A stretch of 22,910 bases of DNA from an uncultured Clostridia bacterium (GCA_947384015.1 CANDFN010000004.1:1-22910), one strand, 5' to 3'. Positions 15,389 to 22,910 are shown, counted from the stretch's first letter. Notes: a model not told the origin generated them from the letters alone. Numbers and translations: made by a program.

Positions 15389-17738
15389 CTGTTTTTTCTA
15401 ACAATCTGTTAAGCACAAAGTATACAGGGTAAGATGCTTGGCAAATTATTATTAAATACATTAAACAAGAATGACTTAATTCTACATAGCCAAAGAATGA
15501 AGAGAAGAAGGTAACGGCTATTGCGGATATTACTAAGAAGAATATATACATCAAACTCTTCAACCAGTTAAATGGTCTGCACATGTGGTAAAGAGCAATA
15601 AAGCCAACTATTATTACGGCAATTGAAGCCATTGTTATCATAGGGTCTGTTTTAATGCCGGTAAAGGTTTGATAAATATACATAGACACTGTTACGGACA
15701 CCATGGTTAAGCCTGCTGGTAGAGCATTTCTTAATAGGTTAGTTATAAACTTACCTTTTATTTGGTTGGTGTTTGGTTGTAATGCCAATAAGAATGAAGG
15801 CACACCAATTACAAACATTTCTAGCAGAACAAACTGTTTAGGGCTGAATGGATAGGTTTTTTGCATACATAACACAAAAATTGATATAAATATTGCAAAA
15901 ATAGTTTTCATAAAGAATAGGGAAGAAGATTTTTGTATGTTGTTTACAACACGTCTACCTTCGCCAACCACGCTTGGCATAGAACTAAAGTTACTATCTA
16001 GCAATACAAGCTGGCTTACACTTCTTGCAGCATCACTACCAGAGGCAATAGCTATAGAGCAGTCTGCTTCTTTTAATGCAAGAATATCGTTTACTCCGTC
16101 ACCTGTCATGGCAACAGTTTTGCCTTGTTTTTTTAGCGCCCTAACAAGTATAGCTTTTTGTTCTGGGCTAACACGCCCAAATATAGTGTATTGGCTACTT
16201 GCCGCTATAACCTCTTCTTCGCTTAGGCCATGTAAACTAATATATTTATCATAATTTTCTACACCACAACGGTTGGCAACCTCGCTTACGGTAACAGGAT
16301 TGTCGCCAGAAATGATTTTAATATCAACGCCATTAGATTTAAACCATTCTATTGTGCGAGGTGCATCTTTACGAATATTGTCTTGTAATAATATAAATGC
16401 TACAGGTTTTGCACCAGAGTTTGTAAACGAAGCGTTACATTCAACAAGTAAAAGCACACGGTAACCGTTGGTTGCATATTGCTCGGCTTGTTTTTTTATA
16501 GTGTCACTAGGTTTGTCTATCACGTATTCGTAAGCGCCAAGTTTATAAGATTTTCCACCCTTAAATTTGCACCCCATGAATTTACGTTCGCTACTAAAAG
16601 GAATTGATTTTTCTGCAGTGTAAGCAGGTTTGCCAAAGTGTGATTTTAGTGCGTGTGCAGTGTTATTCATATCATGGAAAGAGTGGACCATAGAAGCAAT
16701 AACTTTATCAATTTCTTTGTCTGTTACAGAAGAAAGTGGAATAACATTTTTTACACTCATAGAGCCGTTGGTTAGTGTGCCAGTTTTGTCTAAGCAAAGC
16801 ACGTTTGTTCTTGCCAACATTTCTATACAATAAAGCTCTTGAACCAAAGTTCTTTTTTTAGCTAGACGCATAACGCTAACATAAAGTGCAACAGAAGTTA
16901 ATAAGAACATTCCTGCTGGTATCATTGCAATTATGCAACCAGAAGTTTTTGTTATAACGCGATAAACAAGAGAAAAACCTTCTAAACCGTCTTTTATGCC
17001 TGTGGTGTAGTTGTTGTAGCACATTAATATAGCAATAGGCACCATAAAGATAGATATTATTTTTATTAATGCACGTAGGCTTGTTAATAATTCACTTTTA
17101 GAAGATTTAAAAGCCTTTGCTTTTACACTTAGTTGATTTATGTAATTTTCGTCACCGATTTTTTGGACTTTGGCTTTACAAGAACCGGACGATACAAAAC
17201 TTCCGCCATAAAGTTTATCACCTTTTTGTTTTTTTACAGGTTGGCTTTCGCCAGTTAATAAACTTTCGTTAGCTTCTATTGTTCCTTCTAACACAACACT
17301 ATCACAAGCTATTTGCATGCCAGAGTTTAAAACAAGCACATCGTCTAGAACAACTTCAGTTTTATAAACTTCTTCTTCGTCGCCGTCACGTAAAACTTTT
17401 ACAAAGTTACTGTTTGTTAGGCTTAGTTTATCCATTGTTCTTTTTGCACGGATTTCTTGCACAATACCAATAACAGTGTTTAAGGTAACAATAACCATAA
17501 ATAATAAATCGGAGTAGGCACCTACAACTATAAGGGCTATTGCTACTGCCAAACAAATCATGTTAAAAAAAGTAAAGATGTTTTTTAATAAAATTGAACC
17601 AATGGATTTACAAGTTTTTACGCTAGAGATATTAACAAGATTATCTTCTGTTCTTTTAGCAACTTGTTCACTGGTTAAGCCAACATCAATTTTTGGATTA
17701 TATCTGCTATATGTAACTGTAGGTTGTTTTTTTGCCAT
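15381..17738 (-). CDS. P-type cation-transporting ATPase (Exp7/CtpE-like)
   Basis: This is a 785-aa membrane pump that couples ATP hydrolysis to cation transport, and it looks complete. In order it has two N-terminal membrane helices (about 45-95), the actuator motif TGES (162-165) and helices M3-M4 with IPAGMFLLTSVAL (273-285). The phosphorylation motif DKTGT follows (Asp317), then KLGAYE (399-404) in the nucleotide domain, SGDNP (487-491), TGDGVND (545-551) and a C-terminal membrane block with GVPSFLLALQPN (645-656). The last motif and the missing heavy-metal CPx suggest the Exp7/CtpE branch, whose mycobacterial member is a calcium transporter. The usual M4 PEG glutamate is Ala here, so the substrate is open. 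It has its own promoter, is divergent from the ferritin-like gene, and overlaps the converging orphan by 8 bp. Confidence 0.92.
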   Translation of the reverse strand: MAKKQPTVTYSRYNPKIDVGLTSEQVAKRTEDNLVNISSVKTCKSIGSILLKNIFTFFNMICLAVAIALIVVGAYSDLLFMVIVTLNTVIGIVQEIRAKRTMDKLSLTNSNFVKVLRDGDEEEVYKTEVVLDDVLVLNSGMQIACDSVVLEGTIEANESLLTGESQPVKKQKGDKLYGGSFVSSGSCKAKVQKIGDENYINQLSVKAKAFKSSKSELLTSLRALIKIISIFMVPIAILMCYNNYTTGIKDGLEGFSLVYRVITKTSGCIIAMIPAGMFLLTSVALYVSVMRLAKKRTLVQELYCIEMLARTNVLCLDKTGTLTNGSMSVKNVIPLSSVTDKEIDKVIASMVHSFHDMNNTAHALKSHFGKPAYTAEKSIPFSSERKFMGCKFKGGKSYKLGAYEYVIDKPSDTIKKQAEQYATNGYRVLLLVECNASFTNSGAKPVAFILLQDNIRKDAPRTIEWFKSNGVDIKIISGDNPVTVSEVANRCGVENYDKYISLHGLSEEEVIAASSQYTIFGRVSPEQKAILVRALKKQGKTVAMTGDGVNDILALKEADCSIAIASGSDAARSVSQLVLLDSNFSSMPSVVGEGRRVVNNIQKSSSLFFMKTIFAIFISIFVLCMQKTYPFSPKQFVLLEMFVIGVPSFLLALQPNTNQIKGKFITNLLRNALPAGLTMVSVTVSMYIYQTFTGIKTDPMITMASIAVIIVGFIALYHMCRPFNWLKSLMYIFFLVISAIAVTFFSSFFGYVELSHSCLMYLIIICQASYPVYFVLNRLLEKTVT

Positions 17739-17765
17739 ATAAAATTTTAAATTCCTTACTTATTT

Positions 17766-17794
17766 ATTTTATCACATTACTAATAATTTTACAA
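17766..17794 (-). promoter_or_regulatory. SigmaA promoter of the P-type ATPase gene
   Basis: Read on the minus strand, TTGTAA (plus positions 17789-17794) is followed by a 17-bp spacer and TAAAAT (17766-17771), with TG one base before it forming an extended -10. It lies about 28 bp upstream of the ATPase ATG, so the leader is short. Confidence 0.6.
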
Positions 17795-17822
17795 TTAATT
17801 TTATAAACTTTGTAATTAAATT

Positions 17823-17850
17823 TTTACATAAAATTTAACATTTTTATAAG
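17823..17850 (+). promoter_or_regulatory. Probable sigmaA promoter of the ferritin-like gene
   Basis: TTTACA (17823-17828), a 16-bp spacer and TATAAG (17845-17850) lie 30 bp upstream of the ATG at 17881. A good AAGGAG (17871-17876) falls between them. It is back-to-back with the ATPase promoter. Confidence 0.55.
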
Positions 17851-17880
17851 CTTTAGCATAACAATCAAAAAGGAGATAAT

Positions 17881-18396
17881 ATGGACTTAAGCGAAATAAA
17901 AATTAGGCAAGAGCAGGACTATCCTAAAATTCACAATGCAAACGAATGCCCCCGCACAGTTGGGATTTTAAAGGATTTAATTTCTGGCAGAGGTGGAGAG
18001 TTAAATGCGGTTTTACAATACATATATCAATCTACCGTTGCTGATAAGGCGGATGTGGATTTAGGCGAACTTTTTGAAGAAGTAGGAATTGTTTGCATGC
18101 ACCATACAGGTTTGTTAATGCATGCTGTAACAGAGTTTGGTGGATTACCAAAATATGAAGATAGCAACGGATATTCTTTTAATGCTAATTGTGTAAATTA
18201 TGCTTATAAACTTAAAGATATTCTAGATGTCAATTTAACACTAACTCAAAACCAAATAGATCATTATAAACAGGCAATAAACTTAGTGAAAAATGATAGT
18301 TTAAAGAATTTGCTTATAAGGATATTAAAAGATAAAGAATTGTGGTTACAAAGCTTAAAACTTTTAAGAGGGACAGTTAAGTTTTTATCTGTTTAA
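17881..18396 (+). CDS. Ferritin-like four-helix-bundle protein with an apparently degenerate metal site
   Basis: This 171-aa cytoplasmic protein follows the pattern of clostridial ferritin-like/rubrerythrin-superfamily proteins. Helix 1 holds GELNAVLQYIYQ (39-50). Helix 2 holds LFEEVGIVCMHHTGLLMHAV, ending in FGGLPKY (64-92). Helix 3 spans about 115-136 and helix 4 about 140-163. Typical members have Glu in GE, E-x-x-H in helix 2, Glu in helix 3 and E-E-x-H in helix 4. Here Glu40 and His75 remain, but the helix 2 Glu position is Cys72. Helix 3 reads NQIDHY, and helix 4 reads DKELW (151-155) where DEELH is usual. Oxidoreductase or iron-storage activity is therefore doubtful. The start is supported by AAGGAG. 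It is monocistronic, ends at a strong terminator, and diverges from a cation pump. The fold call is by motif; the ligand alignment is my inference. Confidence 0.72.
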   Translation: MDLSEIKIRQEQDYPKIHNANECPRTVGILKDLISGRGGELNAVLQYIYQSTVADKADVDLGELFEEVGIVCMHHTGLLMHAVTEFGGLPKYEDSNGYSFNANCVNYAYKLKDILDVNLTLTQNQIDHYKQAINLVKNDSLKNLLIRILKDKELWLQSLKLLRGTVKFLSV

Positions 18397-18424
18397 AAAA
18401 AACGGGTTTTTGCCCGTCTTTTTT
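18395..18424. terminator. Bidirectional terminator between ferritin-like and PRC-barrel genes
   Basis: ACGGG (18402-18406) pairs with CCCGT (18413-18417) around a T-rich loop. A run of A residues precedes the stem and CTTTTTT follows it, so it works for both converging genes. It begins within the ferritin-like gene's stop codon. Confidence 0.9.
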
Positions 18425-18426
18425 GT

Positions 18427-19185
18427 TTATTTACTGTAAAGCATTAACTCTCTTAGTTTTCCAAATTTGTTTACTTCTTTTAAATTCTTTTTATTTACAA
18501 CAGCGTGTGCTTTTATTAAAATTTCATTATTAAAGTTAAAAATGTCCTTTGTGCATACTCTTCCAATTAAGAAATCTGCAGTTTGTGTATTTGGTTTTTG
18601 TTGTTCTACTTCTACCGCATTTGATGAAACTTCTTCCTTTATTAAATCTATTTGACTGTCACATTCTTCAACTGGTAACACTTTAGCCTCTTGAGGTTGT
18701 TTGTTTTTAAAAATTTTAGGTGTGGTTTTTGGTGTAAATTTGTTTAAATTAACGTGTGCAGTTTGGTCGTAAAAAATTACAGTATATTTGCCACAAGAGG
18801 CTAAAAGGTTAATTTCTAAAGTGTTGTTATTGTCTAATAAAAACTTTTCGCACAAAAACTTATCGTTTAAAGTGAAGTTTTTTATTATGCCTAAAAATTC
18901 TCCTTTAATGGAGTAGGCTTTAGAGTTTATTGGTGCTAAAGTAAGAGTTACATCTTCCACTTTTAAACTGATTGCCTGATTGTTTTTTACTGTTATTGCG
19001 TTTTTACCAATATGATAAATGTTTTTGGTTTGCAAAATAAAGCGGGTATCATTTTCGCTTAACAGTTCTATTTCCATAAGTTTTTTTAGTTTTTTGTCAA
19101 AATATAGCTTGTCCACCTTACCAAGTAACTCTCCTTCGTATAAAGAAAGCACACTTAAACCTAATAGCTCGTTACAATAATACAT
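18427..19185 (-). CDS. PRC-barrel domain protein
   Basis: The 252-aa product is soluble. It opens with a PRC-barrel-like domain (ELLGLSVLSLYEGELLGKVD at 6-25, through about residue 75) and continues with a second, more diverged barrel-like unit (about 85-145; AYSIKGEFLGIIKNFTL). A Glu/Lys/Gln-rich linker (about 150-200) follows. The C-terminal block (about 203-252; DFLIGRVCTKDIFNFNNEIL) resembles a conserved tail of clostridial PRC-barrel proteins. PRC-barrel domains bind partner proteins or RNA, and in spore formers several are developmentally expressed. No precise role can be assigned. The ATG has a good GAGGT upstream. The gene is divergent from gerA (146-bp gap) and converges on the ferritin-like gene through a shared terminator. 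The domain call is fairly firm; the function is unknown. Confidence 0.72.
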   Translation of the reverse strand: MYYCNELLGLSVLSLYEGELLGKVDKLYFDKKLKKLMEIELLSENDTRFILQTKNIYHIGKNAITVKNNQAISLKVEDVTLTLAPINSKAYSIKGEFLGIIKNFTLNDKFLCEKFLLDNNNTLEINLLASCGKYTVIFYDQTAHVNLNKFTPKTTPKIFKNKQPQEAKVLPVEECDSQIDLIKEEVSSNAVEVEQQKPNTQTADFLIGRVCTKDIFNFNNEILIKAHAVVNKKNLKEVNKFGKLRELMLYSK

Positions 19186-19331
19186 ATTCTACCTCTAAAT
19201 AATTGTATTAAAAATTTTTAAGCTTATGATAAGTTCGCAGTAATTATATTGCAATATTTTGTCTAAAAGAAGATGCTGAGTTTATATTTATATTTAGAAT
19301 AAAAACAAATCAACTAGTTAAACTAACGTTA

Positions 19332-20792
19332 ATGAAAATTAACACTCAAAAAACTTGTGAAGAAATAAAAAGTAAATTACATAATTGTAGCGACATTAAA
19401 ACACGTTCGCTAAAAGTTTTTAATAAAGAAGTAACATTGGTTTATATTGCAGACATAACAGATAATCAGCTTCTTAACGACACTGTTATTTATCCATTAA
19501 CTAACATTAATAAAAAAGCGAAAGGTAAAATAATAGATTTTATAAAAGAAGAAATCTTATCTAGTGTGGAAGTAACAGAAATAACATCAGTAGAAGATGC
19601 TTGCCAAGATATTTTACAAGGCAAAACTTTGTTGCTTTTAGAGGGTGCAGATAAAATTTTGGGTTGTGATATGGAAAAGATTGTTGTGCGTGCTGTAGAG
19701 CAACCGCCAACAAGCTTAGTTATACGCGGTCCAAGAGAAGGTTTTAATGAAAGTATTAAGTATAATCTTGCTCTAATTAGGCAAAGAGCAAAAAGTGATG
19801 ACCTTGTTATAACAGACTTAGAACTAGGTAACATAACAAAAACAAAAGTTAGTGTTGTTTATTTTGATTCTTTAGCAGATAAAGGAGTAGTTAAAGAGAT
19901 TTTAAAACGTTTAAAAAAGATAAAGATTGATGGTGTTATGGACAGCCACTATTTAATATCTTATCTTTCTAATCGTCCACACTCATTATTTAAACAGGTG
20001 GGAGATACTGAAAAACCAGACATTTTAGTTGCAAAGATGCTAGAAGGTAGAGTTGGTATTTTGGTTGACGGCTCTCCAATAGCGTTAACACTTCCTTTTA
20101 TTTTAATAGAAGATTTACAAAACAGTGATGATTATTACGGACAACCTGTCCATGTAAGTTTTGTTAGAATTTTGCGCCTTATTGGTGTAATAATGGCAGT
20201 TCTGTTGCCGGGGGCATATATTGCTTTAAGTAAGTTTCATTATAAGATATTGCCATTAGAGTTTCTAGTTACGATAATGAATTCAAGTGCGGGTATACCG
20301 TTTTCCCCTTTTGTGGAAATAATATTTTGTGTGTTGTTGTTTGAAATTTTATACGAAGCCAATTTACGCATGCCTCAATATTTAGGTATTGCAACATCTA
20401 TTGTTGGTGCGTTAATTTTAGGAGAAACTGCAGTAAACGCGGGTTTGGTTAGCCCTCCTGCTGTTATGATTGTGGCTCTTTCAGGCATTACATTTTATAT
20501 AGTGCCAAGCATGGCGGGGCAGTTTAGTATTTTGAGGTTGGTTGGATGTTTGATTGGCGCATGTCTGGGTATTTATGGTATGTTGTTGTTTTGTGTTTAT
20601 CTTGTGGCTTACTTGTCAGACTTTGATAGTTACAAAAGCCCACATCTTGCACCAGCAGCACCATTTATCAAAGATGACCAAAAAGATTTTATTGTTCGCA
20701 AGCCTATAAGTGATATGCGTAAGCGACCAAAGTCTATACCAAACAATAAAAAGAATGACGATAGGAGGGTGGATAATGACAACGAAAATTAA
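19332..20792 (+). CDS. gerA: GerA-family spore germination receptor subunit A
   Basis: GerA subunits sit in the inner spore membrane and, with B and C subunits, detect nutrient germinants. The 486-aa product has the soluble N-terminal domain (about 1-270) with the hallmark GPREGFNESIKYNLALIR (133-150) and SHYLISYLSNRPHSLF. A membrane domain (about 275-440) starts at VSFVRILRLIGVIMAVLLPG and includes PEP-free loops typical of the family (SSAGIPFSPFVEI; GLVSPPAVMIVALSGI). It ends in a basic cytoplasmic tail. No Shine-Dalgarno precedes the ATG at 19332, and the frame stays open about 33 codons further upstream without an ATG, so the start has some doubt. It overlaps gerB by 17 bp. In other spore formers such operons are sigmaG-dependent; I could not find a convincing sigmaG promoter here. 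Confidence 0.93.
   Translation: MKINTQKTCEEIKSKLHNCSDIKTRSLKVFNKEVTLVYIADITDNQLLNDTVIYPLTNINKKAKGKIIDFIKEEILSSVEVTEITSVEDACQDILQGKTLLLLEGADKILGCDMEKIVVRAVEQPPTSLVIRGPREGFNESIKYNLALIRQRAKSDDLVITDLELGNITKTKVSVVYFDSLADKGVVKEILKRLKKIKIDGVMDSHYLISYLSNRPHSLFKQVGDTEKPDILVAKMLEGRVGILVDGSPIALTLPFILIEDLQNSDDYYGQPVHVSFVRILRLIGVIMAVLLPGAYIALSKFHYKILPLEFLVTIMNSSAGIPFSPFVEIIFCVLLFEILYEANLRMPQYLGIATSIVGALILGETAVNAGLVSPPAVMIVALSGITFYIVPSMAGQFSILRLVGCLIGACLGIYGMLLFCVYLVAYLSDFDSYKSPHLAPAAPFIKDDQKDFIVRKPISDMRKRPKSIPNNKKNDDRRVDNDNEN
20763..20768 (+). promoter_or_regulatory. Ribosome binding site fixing the gerB start at 20776
   Basis: AGGAGG lies 7 nt before the ATG at 20776, inside the end of gerA. The same frame is open to an ATG at 20710, but that would add 22 polar residues unlike GerB and has no such site. 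Confidence 0.85.
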
Positions 20793-21933
20793 TTATCGCC
20801 AAACCTGTATTCTTGTATTTTTAAGCCAAATAGCTCTAAAGTTTTTGGCATTGCCAAGTTTGATGTATATGGAAAGCGGAAACGAAAGCATTTTTATTGC
20901 CCTAGTCATGATGATTACAGACGGCTTGTATGCTTTTTTACTGCTGGGTTTGGCAAGAAAAAGTGGCGAAAAAAATTTATATGAATTTATGTGTGCATGC
21001 TTGGGTAAGGTTATTACAAAAATAATTCTTGTAGTGCTTTTGCTGAAATATGCCTTGGTGGTTGCAAACATTTCTAAAGGTTTAGAGTTTTTTGTTGTAG
21101 ACAACTTGTATACTGAATTTAAATGGCACTATTATGTTTTACCATTAATTGCAGTAGTTGGCTTTATGATTTATAAGGGAATAAATAATCTAGGTAGAGT
21201 TGGCGAGATTGTATGTTGGCTAATTATTGTTGGTATTGTATACATTGCTTTAAAATCTTTTTCTAGTGCAGATGCCGAAAGTTTTTTACCTTTATTTGAA
21301 AGTGGGGTAAAACCGCTGTTTGATTGCTCTTTTAAATATATGTCTTGGTTTGGCTCGTCAACCTTTATATTAATGCTGTTTGGTAAAATTGATTTTAGCC
21401 GTCGTAAACCATGGCAGATGATAAGGTATATATTAATAGCAATAGCGTTAGTGCAACTTGTATACTTTGTGTTTTATGGTATATTTCAAGTTACATCGCC
21501 TACGCACAGTTTTTGCTTAAGTGATATAAGCCAATTTTCTAGTGTGCATTCTTCCATTGACGAATTATCTTGGTTGATTGTGTCGCTTTGGATTGTGGCA
21601 CAGGCAGTGCAGATTGCGATTTATTCTTACTGTATTGTAGAAGCCTTAAAATTTATTTTTAACATTAAAGGTGAAATTTTGCCAACCCTTATTGTAATGT
21701 TGTATATAGCTTTGCTAAGTTTAATTGGAGAAAATACTCTTGGGCTTGAAAGGTTTTTCTTTTCGATTTACGCGTCAGTATTGTCAATAGTGGCACAATA
21801 TATTATTCCTATAATAATATGGATTGCATATTTAATAAGGTCTAAAATAAATAAAGCAAAAACGCCTCAGCAACAAAAACAAACCAATCTTAAGCAAACA
21901 AAAAAGGTTGCACAAAAAAGGAGGGCTGGATGA
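20776..21933 (+). CDS. gerB: GerB-family germination permease (receptor subunit B)
   Basis: GerB subunits belong to the APC superfamily of amino acid permeases and are thought to bind the germinant within the membrane. The 385-aa product starts NYRQTCILVFLSQIALKFLA and has about ten predicted membrane helices. These include the segments around ITDGLYAFLLLGLA, ILVVLLLKYALVVA, YYVLPLIAVVGFMIY, CWLIIVGIVYIAL, FGSSTFILMLFG, LIAIALVQLVYFVFY, LIVSLWIVAQAVQIAIY, LPTLIVMLYIALLSL and YIIPIIIWIAYLI. A Lys/Gln-rich cytoplasmic tail ends it. It overlaps gerA by 17 bp, and its TGA overlaps the gerC start (ATGA), so the operon is translationally coupled. Family and length agree well. The ligand cannot be read from sequence. 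Confidence 0.93.
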   Translation: MTTKINYRQTCILVFLSQIALKFLALPSLMYMESGNESIFIALVMMITDGLYAFLLLGLARKSGEKNLYEFMCACLGKVITKIILVVLLLKYALVVANISKGLEFFVVDNLYTEFKWHYYVLPLIAVVGFMIYKGINNLGRVGEIVCWLIIVGIVYIALKSFSSADAESFLPLFESGVKPLFDCSFKYMSWFGSSTFILMLFGKIDFSRRKPWQMIRYILIAIALVQLVYFVFYGIFQVTSPTHSFCLSDISQFSSVHSSIDELSWLIVSLWIVAQAVQIAIYSYCIVEALKFIFNIKGEILPTLIVMLYIALLSLIGENTLGLERFFFSIYASVLSIVAQYIIPIIIWIAYLIRSKINKAKTPQQQKQTNLKQTKKVAQKRRAG

Positions 21934-22910
21934 AAAAATTAAAGACAATTTTTAGCCCTGCTAAGTTGGTGCTGTGGTTGGCAATAATACTTTTAGTTTT
22001 TACTGCCCCACAAGTAAACGGTGAGGCAATGAGTAAAAGTGAAATTATTGTAACCATGTTGTTTGTAGATAAAACAGAAAATGAATATGATATTGCAATA
22101 AGCATGCTTTCCCCAGGCAAGGAAAAAGATAAAAATCAACAGGTCTATGTTGGCAAGGGAAAAACTTTAAGTGCTGCGGTAGATAGTATTTCTTTAGCTG
22201 TTGGAAGAGAGATGGGCTTTGCTCAGTGTGAAATAATGGGGCTTGGTAACGGAATTTGTGAAGAGGGAGTTATGCAGGCTTTGGATTATATGACCCGCAC
22301 AAAGAAGGTTGGAAGAAATGCTGTGCTAATTAACTTTGAAGGTGACACAATCGACTTTGCAAAAGCAGTAGCCGATATTAATACAAACAAAGCATTAAGT
22401 TTAAGTGAAATAATTAACTATGACAAGCGTTATTTGTTGTCGCAAGACAGTAATATAGAATCTTTTTACATAGGTTATTTTAGTCAACTAGCGCTTGGTA
22501 TTATGCCAAAAATTAGTTTAATAACTGAACCTAAAGATAATGCTATTGAAGTAAATGGTGGCTCTGCGGGTTCTAGTGGTTCTTCAACAAGTAGTAGTTC
22601 TGGTAGCGTTTCTGGTGGTGGGGGTAGTCAGCCTCAATACCTTTTAAACAATGGAACAACAGTTGTATTTAAAGAAGGTAAAAAAGAAATTGAACTTACA
22701 CCAGATATCATGGAAAAGGTAAATATTTTTGTTAATAACGACCAAAGAAATTCAATTGTGCTAACAAATGTTAATGACCATGTGTTTAAAGATGCTACAG
22801 TTGTTGTTGATGTTGTAAAAAAAGACATTTCTTCAAGTGCAACATTCAAAGATGGGGTTCCAATTTATAAAAATGATGTAACCCTAACCGTTAGCGTAGA
22901 AGAGGTTGCT
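21930..22910 (+). CDS. gerC: GerC-family germination receptor subunit, partial, without a visible lipobox
   Basis: The frame is open for 327 codons to the window edge without a stop, so the C-terminus is missing. An AAGGAGG (21918-21924) supports the ATG at 21930, which overlaps the gerB stop by four bases. The N-terminus is a hydrophobic export segment (about 12-26). Domain 1 follows, with SEIIVTMLFVDKTENEYDIA, ALDYMTRTKKVGRNAVLI and a GerC-like spacing of strands and helices. Known GerC proteins are lipoproteins with a C at the signal-peptide end; none is present here (the region reads FTAPQVNGEAM). Residues 210-236 form a Gly/Ser linker between the first domain and the next (about 240 onward). 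Assignment rests on operon position and general pattern rather than on strong motifs. It would act with GerA and GerB at the inner spore membrane. Confidence 0.8.
   Translation, partial: MKKLKTIFSPAKLVLWLAIILLVFTAPQVNGEAMSKSEIIVTMLFVDKTENEYDIAISMLSPGKEKDKNQQVYVGKGKTLSAAVDSISLAVGREMGFAQCEIMGLGNGICEEGVMQALDYMTRTKKVGRNAVLINFEGDTIDFAKAVADINTNKALSLSEIINYDKRYLLSQDSNIESFYIGYFSQLALGIMPKISLITEPKDNAIEVNGGSAGSSGSSTSSSSGSVSGGGGSQPQYLLNNGTTVVFKEGKKEIELTPDIMEKVNIFVNNDQRNSIVLTNVNDHVFKDATVVVDVVKKDISSSATFKDGVPIYKNDVTLTVSVEEVA

Noticed and set aside
15937..17742. Plus-strand frames of 60-105 codons opposite the P-type ATPase gene
   Set aside because: The opposite strand encodes an intact ATPase with all catalytic motifs; these frames have no start signals or recognisable domains.

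Overview
The window comes from a low-GC, endospore-forming Firmicute, most likely an uncultured or gut-type Clostridia lineage. Recognisable sporulation and germination genes (spoIIR, sleB, ypeB and a gerA-gerB-gerC receptor operon) sit among very AT-rich spacers, Shine-Dalgarno sites of the AAGGAG type and standard TAA/TGA stops. The genus cannot be fixed from sequence alone. No tRNA, rRNA, CRISPR array, insertion sequence or phage module was seen.

Layout, left to right. The 3' end of an unidentified plus-strand gene (1-51) is followed by a 156-aa orphan (174-644) with its own terminator. A tight three-gene forespore/spore-cortex cluster follows: spoIIR (771-1304), sleB (1315-2001) and ypeB (2012-3442). 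A 472-bp, almost purely A/T spacer holds a terminator and a near-consensus extended -10 promoter. That promoter drives an 8.1-kb gene (3915-12026) for a 2703-aa single-pass surface protein with repeated Ig-like signatures. Its stop codon overlaps the start of an acyl-ACP thioesterase gene (12026-12763). A bidirectional terminator separates these from a minus-strand pair: a protein with a diverged diadenylate-cyclase-like (DisA_N/DACNV-like) domain (12795-14039) and, upstream of it, a small coiled-coil protein (14141-14434). An orphan plus-strand gene (14558-15388) converges on, and overlaps the end of, a minus-strand P-type cation ATPase of the Exp7/CtpE type (15381-17738). The ATPase shares a divergent promoter region with a ferritin-like protein (17881-18396) whose metal ligands look largely replaced. 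After another bidirectional terminator come a minus-strand PRC-barrel protein (18427-19185) and the germination receptor operon gerA (19332-20792), gerB (20776-21933) and gerC (21930 to the window edge, incomplete).

How the genes fit together. SpoIIR signals from forespore to mother cell to activate pro-sigmaE. SleB and YpeB are packaged for cortex breakdown at germination. GerA/B/C would form the nutrient-sensing receptor in the inner spore membrane. The ATPase, the ferritin-like protein and the PRC-barrel protein look like separate transcription units. The giant surface protein and the thioesterase appear to be translationally coupled, which is the least expected pairing here.

The best candidates for something undescribed are that giant protein with its thioesterase partner, the stand-alone DAC-like protein with altered catalytic motifs, the ferritin-like protein with a degraded metal site, and a GerC-like subunit that lacks the lipobox cysteine and carries a Ser/Gly linker. 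All functional statements rest on reading motifs by eye; no database search was run.
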